Positions 20,461 through 30,124 are shown, numbered from the stretch's first letter. The stretch is 64,000 nucleotides of DNA from Aquabacterium parvum (GCF_001447195.1 NZ_LFRI01000100.1:62001-126000), one strand, 5' to 3'. Program-made: numbers and translations. Notes: generated by a model not told the origin, from the sequence alone.

Positions 20461-20997
20461 TCAGATCAGGACGATGGCGTCGGGCAGTTCGTTGGGGTTG
20501 TGCGCGTGGGCCGGGGCCGGGAAGTGTGCGTGCAGCAGGTCACCGACGCGGGCGATGGCTTGCTGCAGGCCTGCTTCGATTTGGCCTTGCGCCAGGGCCT
20601 GGCCCAGGTGATCGGCCAGCGCCTGCCAGGTCTCGGGCGGCACGCGCTGGCTCAGGCCTCGGTCGGCCACCACCTCGATGCGGCGGTCGGCCAGCAGCAG
20701 GTGGATGAGCACGCCATTGTTGTGCTCGGTGTCCCAAACGCGCAGCAGGCCGAAGCACTCGATGGCGCGTTGGCGGGGGCTTTGGCCGCGCCACAGCCTG
20801 GGCAGGCTCAAGCCTGCTTCCACGCAGATGCGCAGCTCACCCAGGTGGCGCGCCTCGCTGGCGCGCACCGCCGCTTCAAGGCGTTGCCGGGCGTCGTCAG
20901 GCAGGTGCCGACGGCTGTCGGCAGCGTCCAGCCAGAGGTGGCGCAGCCAGCTGGCAGCCGTGCGCTGGAAGGCGGGTGTGTTCGGGTGTTCAGCCAT
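20461..20997 (-). CDS. TPM domain protein, cytoplasmic
   Basis: 178 residues with a TPM_phosphatase-like domain (RRIEVVADRGLSQRVPPETW, near residues 105-125, is the conserved block). There is no signal peptide. Third gene of a lemA-TPM-TPM operon, starting 3 bases after the stop of the preceding gene. Proteins of this pair are widespread with LemA but their biochemical role in bacteria is not settled. Confidence 0.82.
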   Translation of the reverse strand: MAEHPNTPAFQRTAASWLRHLWLDAADSRRHLPDDARQRLEAAVRASEARHLGELRICVEAGLSLPRLWRGQSPRQRAIECFGLLRVWDTEHNNGVLIHLLLADRRIEVVADRGLSQRVPPETWQALADHLGQALAQGQIEAGLQQAIARVGDLLHAHFPAPAHAHNPNELPDAIVLI

Positions 20998-21000
20998 GTG

Positions 21001-21903
21001 TCACCAGCGGCCCGATGCGCCGCCGCCTCCGAAGTCGCCACCGCCGCCCGATGACCAGCCGCCCCCGCCGGAGGACCAGCCACCACCACCTCCTCCCCAG
21101 CCGCCACCCGGGCCACCGCCCCAGCCGCCTCTGCGCGCGCCGCCGTTGCCCATGGCCAGCGCGAAGATGGCCACCACCACGCTGGCCACCCCGCCCAGCA
21201 TCAAGCTGGTGGTGAGCCACCACACGATGCCGCCGCCCAGCCCGCCGGTGAGCATGGCGCCGAGTTTGCGGCCGAAGATGGCGCCGAGCACCCCCGCGAC
21301 GATGGGCACGCCGATGAGGCCGAAGACGACGAGGTCTTCAAGTTGCGCCCCGGGCGGGGAGTGGGGGCGGCCAGGCTCGGGCAGGGGCAGGTCTTCTCCT
21401 CGGACGCGGGCCATCAACTGATCGACCCCCGCGTCGATGCCCGCAGCCACGTCACCGCGCTTGAAGGCCGGCACGATGGCGCCTTCGATGATGCGGCTGG
21501 CGGCCAGGTCGGGCACCGCGCCCTCCAGGGCCTTGGCCACCTCGATGCGCACGCGCCGGTCGTTGAGGGCAACGACGAGCAGCAGGCCATCGCCCACGTT
21601 GCGCCTGCCGATCTTCCAGGTGTCGCCCACGCGCTGGGCGTAGGCGGCGATGTCTTCGGGCTGCGTGGTGGGCACGATCAGCACAACGAGTTGCGTGCCG
21701 CGTTCGCGCTCGAAGGCCGAGAGCTTGTCGTCGATCGCCTGGCGCTGCGGTGCGGCGAGTGCGCTGGCCTGATCGATGACGTGACCACTGAGCGCTGGAA
21801 CGGGCAGCACGCCGCCGTCCTGGGCGTGTGCGGCCACGCCCAGACCGCCCAGCATCAGCCAGGTCAGCAGCATGCTCAGGAAGCCGCGCAGCACCGCTGT
21901 CAT
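21001..21903 (-). CDS. TPM domain membrane protein with Gly-rich tail (YgcG-like)
   Basis: 300 residues: signal peptide 1-27 (ending AHA/QDG), a TPM domain about 35-170 (VIDQASALAAPQ, ERERGTQLVVLIVPTT, NDRRVRIEVAKALEGAVPD), two hydrophobic segments about 205-255, and a C-terminal Gly/Trp/Ser-rich tail (GGGGGWSSGGGGW). The glycine-rich tail is typical of YgcG-type proteins. Encoded 17 bases downstream of lemA, and probably acts with LemA at the cell envelope. Confidence 0.88.
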   Translation of the reverse strand: MTAVLRGFLSMLLTWLMLGGLGVAAHAQDGGVLPVPALSGHVIDQASALAAPQRQAIDDKLSAFERERGTQLVVLIVPTTQPEDIAAYAQRVGDTWKIGRRNVGDGLLLVVALNDRRVRIEVAKALEGAVPDLAASRIIEGAIVPAFKRGDVAAGIDAGVDQLMARVRGEDLPLPEPGRPHSPPGAQLEDLVVFGLIGVPIVAGVLGAIFGRKLGAMLTGGLGGGIVWWLTTSLMLGGVASVVVAIFALAMGNGGARRGGWGGGPGGGWGGGGGGWSSGGGGWSSGGGGDFGGGGASGRW

Positions 21904-21920
21904 CGCGCGCCCGCCTCAGT

Positions 21921-22550
21921 TCACTTCTTGTCGCCGAAATCGACCGTGGGCGGCTGCGAGATCTGGGCTTCGTTTTGCACCGTGAAGCCGGGCTTGACCT
22001 CGTAGCCCATCACCTTGGCGGTGAGGTTGCTGGGGAAGCTGCGCGCGAGGACGTTGTACTCCTGCACGGTCTGGATGTAGCGGTTGCGTGCCACGGTGAT
22101 GCGGTTCTCGGTGCCTTCGAGCTGCACGCGCAGGTCCTGGAAGCCCTGGTTGGCCTTCAGGTTGGGGTAGTTTTCGCTGACCACGAGCAGGCGAGACAGC
22201 GCGCCCGACAGCTCGCCTTGGGCCTGCTGGAACTTGTTGAACGCTTCCGGGTTGTTGATCAGCTCGGGCGTGGCCTGGATGCTGGTGGCCTTGGCGCGGG
22301 CCTCAACGACCTTGGTCAGCGTTTCCTGCTCGAAGTTGGCCTCGCCCTTGACGGTGGCCACGATGTTGGGGATCAGGTCGGCGCGGCGCTGGTACTGGTT
22401 GAGCACTTCCGACCAGGCGGACTTGGTTTGCTCATCCAGGCGCTGGAAGTCGTTGTAGCCGCAGCCGGTCAGGGCGGCCGAGGTGGCGAGCGTGGCGATC
22501 AGGGCGGTGCGACGCAGGCTTCGGATCGAGGGGGACTTCATCAGGTGCAT
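21921..22550 (-). CDS. lemA: LemA family lipoprotein
   Basis: 209-residue LemA protein. The lipobox ALTGC puts the lipidated Cys at residue 30. The long-helix LemA core follows, with the conserved RRADLIPNIVATVKG near 55, YPNLKANQGF near 130 and FPSNLTAKVMGY near 175. Start at ATG 22550 with AGGA six bases upstream. Family members are envelope proteins of unknown exact function. It leads the operon with two TPM-domain genes. Confidence 0.93.
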   Translation of the reverse strand: MHLMKSPSIRSLRRTALIATLATSAALTGCGYNDFQRLDEQTKSAWSEVLNQYQRRADLIPNIVATVKGEANFEQETLTKVVEARAKATSIQATPELINNPEAFNKFQQAQGELSGALSRLLVVSENYPNLKANQGFQDLRVQLEGTENRITVARNRYIQTVQEYNVLARSFPSNLTAKVMGYEVKPGFTVQNEAQISQPPTVDFGDKK

Positions 22551-22614
22551 GGCGCTTCCTCTCGGTGCATGGAGCGAAGGGATTTCGCCAGCATAAATGA
22601 GGATGCGCGATGCG

Positions 22615-22635
22615 GCTTTCAAGGGGCTTGAAAGC
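22615..22635. repeat. 9-bp inverted repeat between lemA and a small gene
   Basis: GCTTTCAAG, spacer GGG, CTTGAAAGC: perfect dyad 64 bases upstream of lemA. Without a U-tract it may be an operator for lemA or a weak terminator for the 22701-22922 gene. Confidence 0.4.
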
Positions 22636-22700
22636 GCCTCTGGGGGCAAGGCGGCCGCACCACACCGCTTCGGCGTGGAAGGGTGGGGCACCAGGCTGGG

Positions 22701-22922
22701 TCAGGCGGGCGAGAGGCCTTCCAGCATGCGGCAGGACACGACCTGGTGCGCACGGGAGCGGGGGTAGCGGTCTCGCACGATGGAGATCGCACCCATCGGG
22801 GTGTCGGCCATCACCTTGAGCACGCGTTGCACGGCTTTGCACGACGGGTCGATCACGACCATCGTGGACACTTCGTACAGCTTGAGGGCAGGCTCGATGG
22901 CCAGGTTCATCAGGGCACGCAT
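22701..22922 (-). CDS. small hypothetical protein
   Basis: 73 residues (MRALMNLAIEPALKLY…), not recognised. Codon use is like the neighbours and GGAG lies nine bases before the ATG, so I think it is expressed. The sequence has alternating strands (VSTMVVIDPS, GAISIVRDRY) as in a small alpha/beta domain, with a single Cys pair C28/C63 by approximate count. No signal peptide. It stands alone between lemA and the nuclease gene. The gap 22923-23147 upstream shows nothing I recognise. Confidence 0.5.
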   Translation of the reverse strand: MRALMNLAIEPALKLYEVSTMVVIDPSCKAVQRVLKVMADTPMGAISIVRDRYPRSRAHQVVSCRMLEGLSPA

Positions 22923-23147
22923 GATGCACTTCTCCAGGGGGTGCGCGGCGCCGGGGCGCTGCTCACGTCGTCAGAATGCATGTTGCGGGCCAGCTGTGAC
23001 ACGGTGGTGACCCCCGTTCCAGGGTTTGCCTGAAGACAGTTTCGCCACAAATGAACGAGGAAGGCCGCTTTGTGAGCATTCCTGCCCGGTGCATGTTGGC
23101 GTCAGGTGGTGTGTCGCGCGCCGCCCCTCATGCAGATCGTTTGCTGT

Positions 23148-26069
23148 TCACTGGATCAGGTCGCGCGATGCCACGATGTGGGAGCTGTGCACGCCGCTGA
23201 GCGTGGCCAGCAGCAAGGCACCCGCAGGGCCCGCGCTGCCATCGGTGTCCACGCGCACTTGCAGGCCGGACGCGCTGTCGACCAGGCGGATGTGACCGCT
23301 GGCGATCAGGTCGGCGCTGGTCACGCCATGCGTGCTGCGCAGCAGGGCCACCACGGCGCTCAGGTCGATGCGGTCGGTGCCGGGCACGAAGTCGGTGATG
23401 GTGTCGCTGCCGTCGCGCAGGCTGGTGTAGACGAAGGTGTCGCGACCATGGCCGCCGCTGAGTCGGTCGGCACCCGCCAGGCCGGTGATGACGTCGTCAC
23501 CCGGCGTGCCCACCAACGTGTCGCGGCCGGCGGTGCCCGTGAGCGACTTCAGCAGGTTCAGGCCGATCAACACCGGGTCATGGTCCGACGAGCGGTAGGG
23601 CGTGGCGGTGTAGAGGTCGGGGCTGCAAGCGGTGAGCGAGGCGTTGTAGCACTGGCCGGTGCTGGGCGAGCGCTTGAAGTTCATGTCGTAGTCGATCACG
23701 AAGGGCTCATCTGCGTTGATGTGCCAGTGCGTCACGCCGCTGACCTGGCCCAGTGCGCTGGCTGTGGCCAGGGCGTGGTCCAGGTAGCCCACCTCGCCGT
23801 CGAAGACGTAGGAGTAGCCAGCTTCGCCTTCAAAGGCCTCGATCAGGTCGGTGAAGCCGCCCCGGGTCAGCGTGAGGATCGGGTCTTCCTTGCCGTAGGC
23901 GTTGAGGTCGCCGATGACCAGCACGTCGCTGTCGCCGGTGCGGGTCTGCAGCTCGCTCACGAAGCTCAGCAGGCGGCTGGCCTGGGCCTGGCGGTTGGCG
24001 TTGTAGCAGCCTTGGCCGTCACCTTGGTCGGTGTTGGCGCCGGCCGCGTCAGAACAGCCCTTGGACTTGAAGTGGTTGACGACGACGGCAAAGCGCTCGC
24101 CGTTGGGCGTGGCGAACACTTGTGCCAGCGGCGGGCGGTTGTGGATCGGGTCGGTGTCTGCCAGTGCGCTGCCCTGCGGCGTGACCTTGGTCGGCTTGTG
24201 GATGAGCGCGACACGGATGGCATCGGTGCCGGTGGGGTTGCCGCCCACGGTGGCATCGAAGGCCACGGGCAGGGACACGACGGCGTAGGTGCCGGCGCCG
24301 GCCACGGCGTTGAGCGCATCGACCAGGTTCTGCGCAGCGGTGTTGCCGTTGTTCTGGATCTCCATGAGGCCGACCACGTCGGCGTCCAGCCCTAGCAGGG
24401 CTTGCACGATCTTGTCGCGCTGGCGGGTGAACTCGGTGAGGTTGTCGGCGCCACGGCAGTTACCGGCCGCCACGCTGCTGCCCAGCGAGCAACCCTGGCC
24501 GCTGGCGCCGCTGGCGGTCTGGCCGTTGGTGAAGGTGGTGAAGTAGTTCAGCACGTTGAAGCTGGCCACCTTGAGGTTGCCGCCCACGTCCGCTGGTTGC
24601 GTGCTGCGAGGGTGCGCGCGCTGGAAGCTCACGGCTTGCGTGGGGTGCACCTTGTAGCTGGCCAGGCCGGTGTTGCTGGTGGTGCTCAGGCCGTAGTCGA
24701 GCACGCCGACCAGGCCGTCCAGCGTGTCGCCAGCGCGCAGCGTGTTGTCCGCGCCGATGTAGGGGATGGGCGTGGGGTTCTGCAGCGAGCTGCCATCATC
24801 AAGCAACAGCTGGCGTTGCGCGTTGGCTTCGGCGAGTTGCAGTGCCGCGACCGAGCCGGCGGGGTGAACGTTGGTGGGCTTGACCAGGCGACCGTCGGCC
24901 GACAGCGTGACCTGGCCATAGCGGCCCTGGAAGTAGTTCTGCGAGGCGGTCAGCGTGTTGGTGACCTGCACCAGCATGCCTTCCAGGGCTTCGAGTTCGT
25001 CCTGTGTGGCGGGCAGGGTCAGTGGCGTGGGTGCGATGGCCTGGTTGCTGGCCAACACGCTCAGCCCGCTCACGCTGGTCAGCTGCGTGATGGGGCGGCT
25101 GGCGGTGAGGGCGTTGGAGGCGGCGCCGGTGTTGAACTCGGTCACGGTGCCGGTGAGCTGCACCAACTGCTTGACGCTGACGGTGGGGGCGCTGCTGGTG
25201 AAGACGAACAGTCCTTCCGACGTGAGCGGGTTGCCGTCGGGCGCGTCACTCTGGATGAAGAAGCCGTTGTTGTTGACGCGCGTGACGATGCCGCGCGTGG
25301 TCACGCTCTGGCCCACGAGCGAGCTGGTGTGGCCCGTGCCCTGGATCTGCGAGATGGGCGTGACCGATGGCGAGGGGCTGGGCGAAGGCGAGGGAGACGG
25401 CGACGGCGCAGGAGAGGGCGCGGGCGCGCCGCTGCATGGCTTGAGCGGGCTGCTGCTGTTGCGCGGCGCGGGCGCGGCGGTGATGAAGTCGGCCGCGTTG
25501 TTGTTCGTGTCGGTGCAGCCGTCGTTGACCCGCCAGGCGGCCAGGGTGGTGCTCAGCGCGGTGCCGGTGGGCGAGCCTTCGGTGGCGTTGCTGGTGCTGC
25601 CGTAACTGACGATGTCTTCGGCGCCGCTGGGGTTGGTGCCCGTCAGCGCGGTGGTGCCTTGCACCAGGGCGACCTTGCCACTGGCCGCTGCCATCGAGAC
25701 GGTGCCGGTGGCGTCTGCGGAGGGCAGGGCGCTGCCGCTGCCGCCGCCGGACTGTTGGACCAGGAAGTACTGGCCGGGCTGCAGGGTGAAGACCGGCAGG
25801 TCGGTCTTGTTGCCCCAGCTTGAGCCGGTGGCCGAGGCGTATTGCACCGACCAGCCTGCCAGGTTCAACGGCGCGCTGCCGGCGTTGAACAGCTCGATGT
25901 AGTCGGCGTTGAGCAGCGCACCGCTGTTGCCACCCGCACCGTAGACCTGGCTGATGACGAGCCCGCTGGGCGATGCCTGGGCGGCGGCGGCCAGGCTCAG
26001 GGCCAAGGCGGCGCACAGCGGGCGCAGGGCGAAACTTGGGGAGGCGGAAGCGGGGGCGCGGTTCGGCAT
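23148..26069 (-). CDS. ExeM/NucH-type extracellular endonuclease with lamin-tail and RTX domains
   Basis: 973 residues. Signal peptide 1-32 (AAAAQA/SP), a lamin-tail domain about 35-150 (VYGAGGNSGALLNADYIELFN), a Pro-Ser linker near 220, an OB-fold domain (IQGTGHTSSLVGQSVTTRGIV) about 240-340, then an endonuclease/exonuclease/phosphatase domain about 490-830 with VVGLMEIQNN, VVNHFKSKG, VIGDLNAYGKEDP and SSDHDPV. The C-terminus has a short RTX calcium-binding stretch (GTPGDDVITGLAGADRLSGG) and a M10-type tail. The role is extracellular DNA degradation for phosphate or nutrient gain or biofilm turnover. An N-terminal Sec signal together with RTX repeats is unusual but known in this family. Confidence 0.92.
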   Translation of the reverse strand: MPNRAPASASPSFALRPLCAALALSLAAAAQASPSGLVISQVYGAGGNSGALLNADYIELFNAGSAPLNLAGWSVQYASATGSSWGNKTDLPVFTLQPGQYFLVQQSGGGSGSALPSADATGTVSMAAASGKVALVQGTTALTGTNPSGAEDIVSYGSTSNATEGSPTGTALSTTLAAWRVNDGCTDTNNNAADFITAAPAPRNSSSPLKPCSGAPAPSPAPSPSPSPSPSPSPSVTPISQIQGTGHTSSLVGQSVTTRGIVTRVNNNGFFIQSDAPDGNPLTSEGLFVFTSSAPTVSVKQLVQLTGTVTEFNTGAASNALTASRPITQLTSVSGLSVLASNQAIAPTPLTLPATQDELEALEGMLVQVTNTLTASQNYFQGRYGQVTLSADGRLVKPTNVHPAGSVAALQLAEANAQRQLLLDDGSSLQNPTPIPYIGADNTLRAGDTLDGLVGVLDYGLSTTSNTGLASYKVHPTQAVSFQRAHPRSTQPADVGGNLKVASFNVLNYFTTFTNGQTASGASGQGCSLGSSVAAGNCRGADNLTEFTRQRDKIVQALLGLDADVVGLMEIQNNGNTAAQNLVDALNAVAGAGTYAVVSLPVAFDATVGGNPTGTDAIRVALIHKPTKVTPQGSALADTDPIHNRPPLAQVFATPNGERFAVVVNHFKSKGCSDAAGANTDQGDGQGCYNANRQAQASRLLSFVSELQTRTGDSDVLVIGDLNAYGKEDPILTLTRGGFTDLIEAFEGEAGYSYVFDGEVGYLDHALATASALGQVSGVTHWHINADEPFVIDYDMNFKRSPSTGQCYNASLTACSPDLYTATPYRSSDHDPVLIGLNLLKSLTGTAGRDTLVGTPGDDVITGLAGADRLSGGHGRDTFVYTSLRDGSDTITDFVPGTDRIDLSAVVALLRSTHGVTSADLIASGHIRLVDSASGLQVRVDTDGSAGPAGALLLATLSGVHSSHIVASRDLIQ

Positions 26070-26184
26070 GGCGGTGTGCAGTGCAGGGTGGACCAGATCT
26101 GCACAGTCTGCTGAGCGCGCGTGTCAGGCCTGCGTGTTGCCACCCTGCCATCCGGGCGCCACCCGGCTCATCCCGCGTGGCAAT

Positions 26185-26847
26185 TCACTCGCTGCGTCGC
26201 CGCGCCCGAGCCCTGGCCAGCGCGGCCTCGATCACCGCGCGCTTGGCGTCGAGCTCGGCCGGCTCGGTCAGCTTGCTGACCTCGGGCAGGTGAGCCAGCT
26301 TGTGCTCGGCCTTGGCCTGCAGGCGCTCGTCATGCTCGACCTTGGCGCGGCGCGTGCGCACCTGGTGCCAGGCGTACTGCTCACGGGCCCGATCGGCCTG
26401 TTCGGCGGACCACGCGGCCCAGCCCGTGGGCGCGGGCTCGGCGTGCACGGGCACCAGCGAGATGCAGTCCACCGGGCACACGGGGATGCACAGCTCGCAG
26501 CCGGTGCAGTCCGGCTCGATCACGGTGTGCATGTGCTTGTTGGTGCCGATGATGGCGTCGACCGGGCAGGCCTTGACGCACAGGGTGCAGCCGATGCACC
26601 AGGCCTCGTCGATGACCGCGAGCTGGCGCGGGCCCTCCAGGCCGTGCGCTTCGCTCAGTGGGGCAAACGGCTGGCCGGTCAGGGCGGCGAGGCGGCGCAC
26701 CCCTTCTTCTCCGCCGGGTGGGCACTGGTTGATGCCGGCCTCGCCTTGCGCGATGGCCTGCGCGTAGCTGGCGCAATCGGGGTAGCCGCAGCGCGTGCAC
26801 TGCGTCTGGGGCAGCAGGGCGTTGATCTGATCGGCGTGCGGCGACAT
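26185..26847 (-). CDS. rnfB: RnfB/RsxB-type iron-sulfur electron transport protein
   Basis: 220 residues. N-terminal Fe-S domain with CTRCGYPDC…CPPGG (4Fe-4S cluster), then two [4Fe-4S] ferredoxin motifs [15 protein letters not shown] and [15 protein letters not shown]. The long charged C-terminal helix is common in betaproteobacterial versions. There is no N-terminal membrane helix and none of the other rnf genes are beside it, so this is the orphan RnfB-like protein seen in many Burkholderiales. ATG at 26847 is preferred over the upstream in-frame ATG at 26871. It may deliver electrons to an unknown cytoplasmic acceptor. Confidence 0.9.
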   Translation of the reverse strand: MSPHADQINALLPQTQCTRCGYPDCASYAQAIAQGEAGINQCPPGGEEGVRRLAALTGQPFAPLSEAHGLEGPRQLAVIDEAWCIGCTLCVKACPVDAIIGTNKHMHTVIEPDCTGCELCIPVCPVDCISLVPVHAEPAPTGWAAWSAEQADRAREQYAWHQVRTRRAKVEHDERLQAKAEHKLAHLPEVSKLTEPAELDAKRAVIEAALARARARRRSE

Positions 26848-26890
26848 GGGGCGGGAGTGTAGCCGCCCCATGCCGGTCAGGCGCCGGGGC

Positions 26891-28147
26891 TCACTTGTTG
26901 TGAGACAGGATGAAGGCGCGGATCTCAGGGTAGGCCTTCTCGCGCCAGCGGCGGCCCGAGAAGATGCCGTAGTGGCCCGCGCCGATCACGTCGTAGTGCT
27001 TCTTGCGGGCCTTGGGGATGCCGGCGCACAGCTCTTGCGCCGCGCGGGTCTGGCCCGCGCCCGAGATGTCGTCGAGCTCGCCTTCGACGGTCAGCAGCGC
27101 CGTGGTCTTGATGTCCTGCGGCTTGACCAGCTCGAGCTTGCCCTTGGGGTTGGCGACCTTCCAGGTGCCGTTGACCAGCGAGAAGTCCTGGAACACCGTC
27201 TTGATGGTGTCCAGGTAGTACTCGGCCGGCATGTCCAGCACGGCGTTGTACTCGTCGTAGAAGTCGCGGTGGGACTCGGCGCTGTCGTCGTCACCGCGCA
27301 CCAGGTCCAGGAAGTAGTCGTAGTGCGAGGTCGCGTGGCGGTCGGGGTTCATGGCCACGAAGCCCGTGTGCTGCAGGAAGCCCGGGTAAACGGGGCGACC
27401 GGCGCCAGGGTAGTTGGGCGGCACGCGGTAGATCACGTTGTTCTCGAACCATTCGTACGACTTGTTCATCGCCAGGTTGTTGACCGCGGTCGGCGATTTG
27501 CGGGCGTCGATGGGGCCGCCCATCATGGTCATGGAGCGAGGAGTCGGCTCGCCTCGGCTGGCCATCAGCGAGACGGCGGCCAGCACCGGCACGGTGGGCT
27601 GGCACACGGAGATCACGTGCACATCGGTGCCCACCTTGCGGATGAACTCCTGCACGTAGTTGATGTAGTCGTCGAGGTGGAAGGCGCCTTCCTCGGTGGG
27701 CACCATGCGGGCGTCCACCCAGTCGGTGATGTAGACCTTGTGGTCTTGCAGCAGCGTGCGCACGGTGTCGCGCAGCAGGGTCGAGTGGTGACCCGACAGC
27801 GGCGCCACCACCAGCACGGAAGGCTGCAGGCGCATCTTGTCCAGCAACTTGCCGTCGTCCGTGAAGCGCTTGAAGCGCAACAGGCGGCAAAACGGCTTGG
27901 CTTCAACCACCTGTTCCTGGATCACCACGTCGGTGCCGTCCACCGTCACCTTGTTGATGCCGAACTCGGGCTTCTCGTACTCCTTGGTCAGCCGGTGCAC
28001 CAGGTCAAAGCCGGCCGAGATGCGGTGGGCAGAGGGCATTTGCGCCATCGGCGACAGCGGGTTGCTGTAGAGCTTCGAGGCCGCGCTGGCAAACTCGGAG
28101 AAGGGGCTGATCCAGGCGCGGTGTGTTTCGTAGATCTGGTAGAGCAT
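26891..28147 (-). CDS. phaZ: intracellular polyhydroxyalkanoate (PHB) depolymerase
   Basis: 418 residues, the same length as the Ralstonia eutropha intracellular PhaZ family. It hydrolyses native, amorphous PHB granules. The nucleophile is a cysteine in a lipase-box-like motif SVCQPT (C182), with the acidic residue in [10 protein letters not shown] and the His in [10 protein letters not shown]. There is no signal peptide, in line with granule-surface action. No phaC or phasin gene is in the window. The presence of the gene shows that the host makes PHB. The stop is 44 bases from rnfB's start, so co-transcription is possible. Confidence 0.95.
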   Translation of the reverse strand: MLYQIYETHRAWISPFSEFASAASKLYSNPLSPMAQMPSAHRISAGFDLVHRLTKEYEKPEFGINKVTVDGTDVVIQEQVVEAKPFCRLLRFKRFTDDGKLLDKMRLQPSVLVVAPLSGHHSTLLRDTVRTLLQDHKVYITDWVDARMVPTEEGAFHLDDYINYVQEFIRKVGTDVHVISVCQPTVPVLAAVSLMASRGEPTPRSMTMMGGPIDARKSPTAVNNLAMNKSYEWFENNVIYRVPPNYPGAGRPVYPGFLQHTGFVAMNPDRHATSHYDYFLDLVRGDDDSAESHRDFYDEYNAVLDMPAEYYLDTIKTVFQDFSLVNGTWKVANPKGKLELVKPQDIKTTALLTVEGELDDISGAGQTRAAQELCAGIPKARKKHYDVIGAGHYGIFSGRRWREKAYPEIRAFILSHNK

Positions 28148-28475
28148 GGCGGGACCTTTGTTCTCGGTTGGACCTCATGGCCTGACCATGGGTGCCGACG
28201 GGTGCCATCGGTGCATGGTGCAGTGCAGCATATGAGGGATTTTGCATCTTTGCACGCCCGTCTGATCACAGAGCGTGTCAACAGACCGGATCTGTCCGGC
28301 TTATTTCGGTGCATGGAGTGGTGATTGACCCGCAATGGGGCGCAGTTGACGCCTGCTTGAGGGGGTCGATGCCTTTCGCCATGCAGCAAACCTGGCCACA
28401 TTGGCAGGCCTGGGTTAACGTTCTGTCGCATTTTTGCGGCCTCGAGCGCGTCCCCGCATTCAAACAGGAGCCCCC
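28148..28475. promoter_or_regulatory. divergent phaZ / copper-radical oxidase intergenic region
   Basis: 328 bases without a gene. The phaZ-proximal part holds three closely spaced TGCA sites at 28212, 28219 and 28224, a TGC-rich cluster of the kind linked to PHA-responsive regulators, though not a match to a defined operator. The oxidase-proximal part ends with AGGAG five bases before the ATG. I found no clear -35/-10 pair. Confidence 0.3.
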
Positions 28476-30053
28476 ATGCCCATCCATCCCGGTCTTCCCT
28501 TCGTCGGTTCGTTCGATGGTCGTTGTGTCCGAAAAAGCAAGGTGCAGGCGGGTGGCGTGAGGGTGATGGGTGCCGCTGGTGCCGTCCTGGTGGGCGTGCT
28601 GAGCCCCGCAGTGCACGCGGCCACCGACACCTATCAACGCGGCTCTTTCGGCCCGGTGGTGAGCTGGCCCCTGATCCCCATCCACGCTGCGCTGCTGCCA
28701 GATGGCCGACTGCTGACCTACGGCACAGACGGTCAGGGCAACCAGACCGGTCAGTTCACCTACGACGTCTGGGACCCGAGCAAGGGCACGGGCGCCACTT
28801 CACACCTGACCTTGCCCAACACCACGGGCGCCGACACCTTCTGCAGCGGTCAGATCGTGTTGCCTGCCAGCGGTGCGGTGTTGTTGACCGGGGGCGACCG
28901 CACCATCAACGGCGTGCGCAATTACTCGATCAACGACGTCAACCTGTTCGACTGGCGCAGCAACGCGCTGTATTCGGCCCAGGCGCCCATGGCGTTTTTG
29001 CGCTGGTACCCGACCGTGCTGACGCTGGCCAATGGCTCGACGCTGGTGCTGGGCGGGCGCCAGACCCCCGCGGTGCCTGGCGCCTCGACCGAGAGCTGGG
29101 TGGCCACCCCCGAGGTCTACACCGAAGGCATCGGCTGGCGCAGCCTGCCGGCGGTGGCCAGCGACGACGCCTATGGTGCGCGCAACTGGAGCTACCCCCG
29201 CGCTTGGCAAGCACCCAACGGTCAGGTCTTCATCGCCACCAAGTGGGGAGGCACCTACTACCTGGACCCGAATGCCGCGGCTGGCGCCGGGCAACTCACC
29301 CGCACGCCGCTGAAGCTGGCCGAGAGCGACGACTACCTGCCTTCGGTGATGTTCGCGCCGGGCAAGGTCCTGTCGCTGCGCAAGCTCAACCGCGCGGTGG
29401 TGATCGACCTCAATGGCACCACGCCCACCTCCAAATCGGTCTGGGGTGTGGGCCAGGACCGCTACCACGCATCGGCCACCGTCATGGCCGACGGCAAGGT
29501 GCTGGTCAGCGGCGGCTCGATGGTCTCGAACGTGGCGATTGGCGTGACGTACTCAGCGCGCATCTGGAACCCGGCCAACAACAGCTGGACCACCACCCCA
29601 TCGGGCACGAAGATGCGGCTGTACCACTCGGTGGCGATGCTGCTGCCCGATGGGCGCGTGCTACTGGGGGGCGGTGGCGCACCCGGTCCGCAGAACAACC
29701 TCAACGCCGAGATCTACACGCCGCCTTACCTGTACAAGCAGGACCGCACCGCAACGCTGGCCACGCGGCCAGTGATCACCTCGGCGCCGCAGACGGCGGC
29801 CTGGGGCGCGCGCATCAACGTGGGCGTTGACGTGGCGGGCATCAGCCGCGTGACCTTGGTCAAGACCGGTTCGGCCACGCACACCGTGGACTTCGACCAG
29901 CGCTTCCTGCCGCTGACGCACACGGTTTCCGGCACGCAGCTGAGCGTGACCATGCCTGCCAACGCCAACCTGGCGCCGCCCGGTTACTACATGCTGTTTG
30001 TGTTCAACAGCGCAGGGGTGCCCTCGGTGGCCAAGATCATCAAGTTGGGGTGA
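28476..30053 (+). CDS. galactose oxidase-like copper-radical oxidase (DUF1929/GlxA-like)
   Basis: 525 residues with a predicted signal peptide ending near AVHA (about residue 48), so a secreted or periplasmic enzyme. Kelch-like propeller blades lead to a C-terminal galactose-oxidase-like Ig domain. Aligned by eye to Fusarium galactose oxidase, the five copper/radical-site residues are present: C123 (in DTFCSGQ) for the Cys-Tyr bond, Y178 (RWYPT), Y383-H384 (RLYHS) and H469 (ATHTVDFDQR), followed by PPGYYMLFVFNSAGVPS. Such enzymes oxidise primary alcohols (sugars, glycolaldehyde, glycerol) to aldehydes with H2O2 release. The substrate is unknown. AGGAG sits five bases before the chosen ATG. 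Confidence 0.85.
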   Translation: MPIHPGLPFVGSFDGRCVRKSKVQAGGVRVMGAAGAVLVGVLSPAVHAATDTYQRGSFGPVVSWPLIPIHAALLPDGRLLTYGTDGQGNQTGQFTYDVWDPSKGTGATSHLTLPNTTGADTFCSGQIVLPASGAVLLTGGDRTINGVRNYSINDVNLFDWRSNALYSAQAPMAFLRWYPTVLTLANGSTLVLGGRQTPAVPGASTESWVATPEVYTEGIGWRSLPAVASDDAYGARNWSYPRAWQAPNGQVFIATKWGGTYYLDPNAAAGAGQLTRTPLKLAESDDYLPSVMFAPGKVLSLRKLNRAVVIDLNGTTPTSKSVWGVGQDRYHASATVMADGKVLVSGGSMVSNVAIGVTYSARIWNPANNSWTTTPSGTKMRLYHSVAMLLPDGRVLLGGGGAPGPQNNLNAEIYTPPYLYKQDRTATLATRPVITSAPQTAAWGARINVGVDVAGISRVTLVKTGSATHTVDFDQRFLPLTHTVSGTQLSVTMPANANLAPPGYYMLFVFNSAGVPSVAKIIKLG

Positions 30054-30071
30054 CGTGCTGAAGAGCGCATG

Positions 30072-30095
30072 AAAAAGGGGCCCCGAAGGGCCCCT
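30072..30095 (-). terminator. terminator between the oxidase and PEP-CTERM genes
   Basis: Stem AGGGGCCC/GGGCCCCT with loop CGAA; on the minus strand it is followed by TTTTTC. It serves the PEP-CTERM gene and probably stops the convergent oxidase transcript too. Confidence 0.8.
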
Positions 30096-30124
30096 CACCT
30101 TTGACGCGAGCGGGTCGCGTGCGA

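Noticed and set aside
25363..25435. Repeat-like Pro-Ser coding stretch as a CRISPR or VNTR
   Set aside because: It is an in-frame linker within the nuclease gene; there are no spacer-separated repeats and no cas genes.
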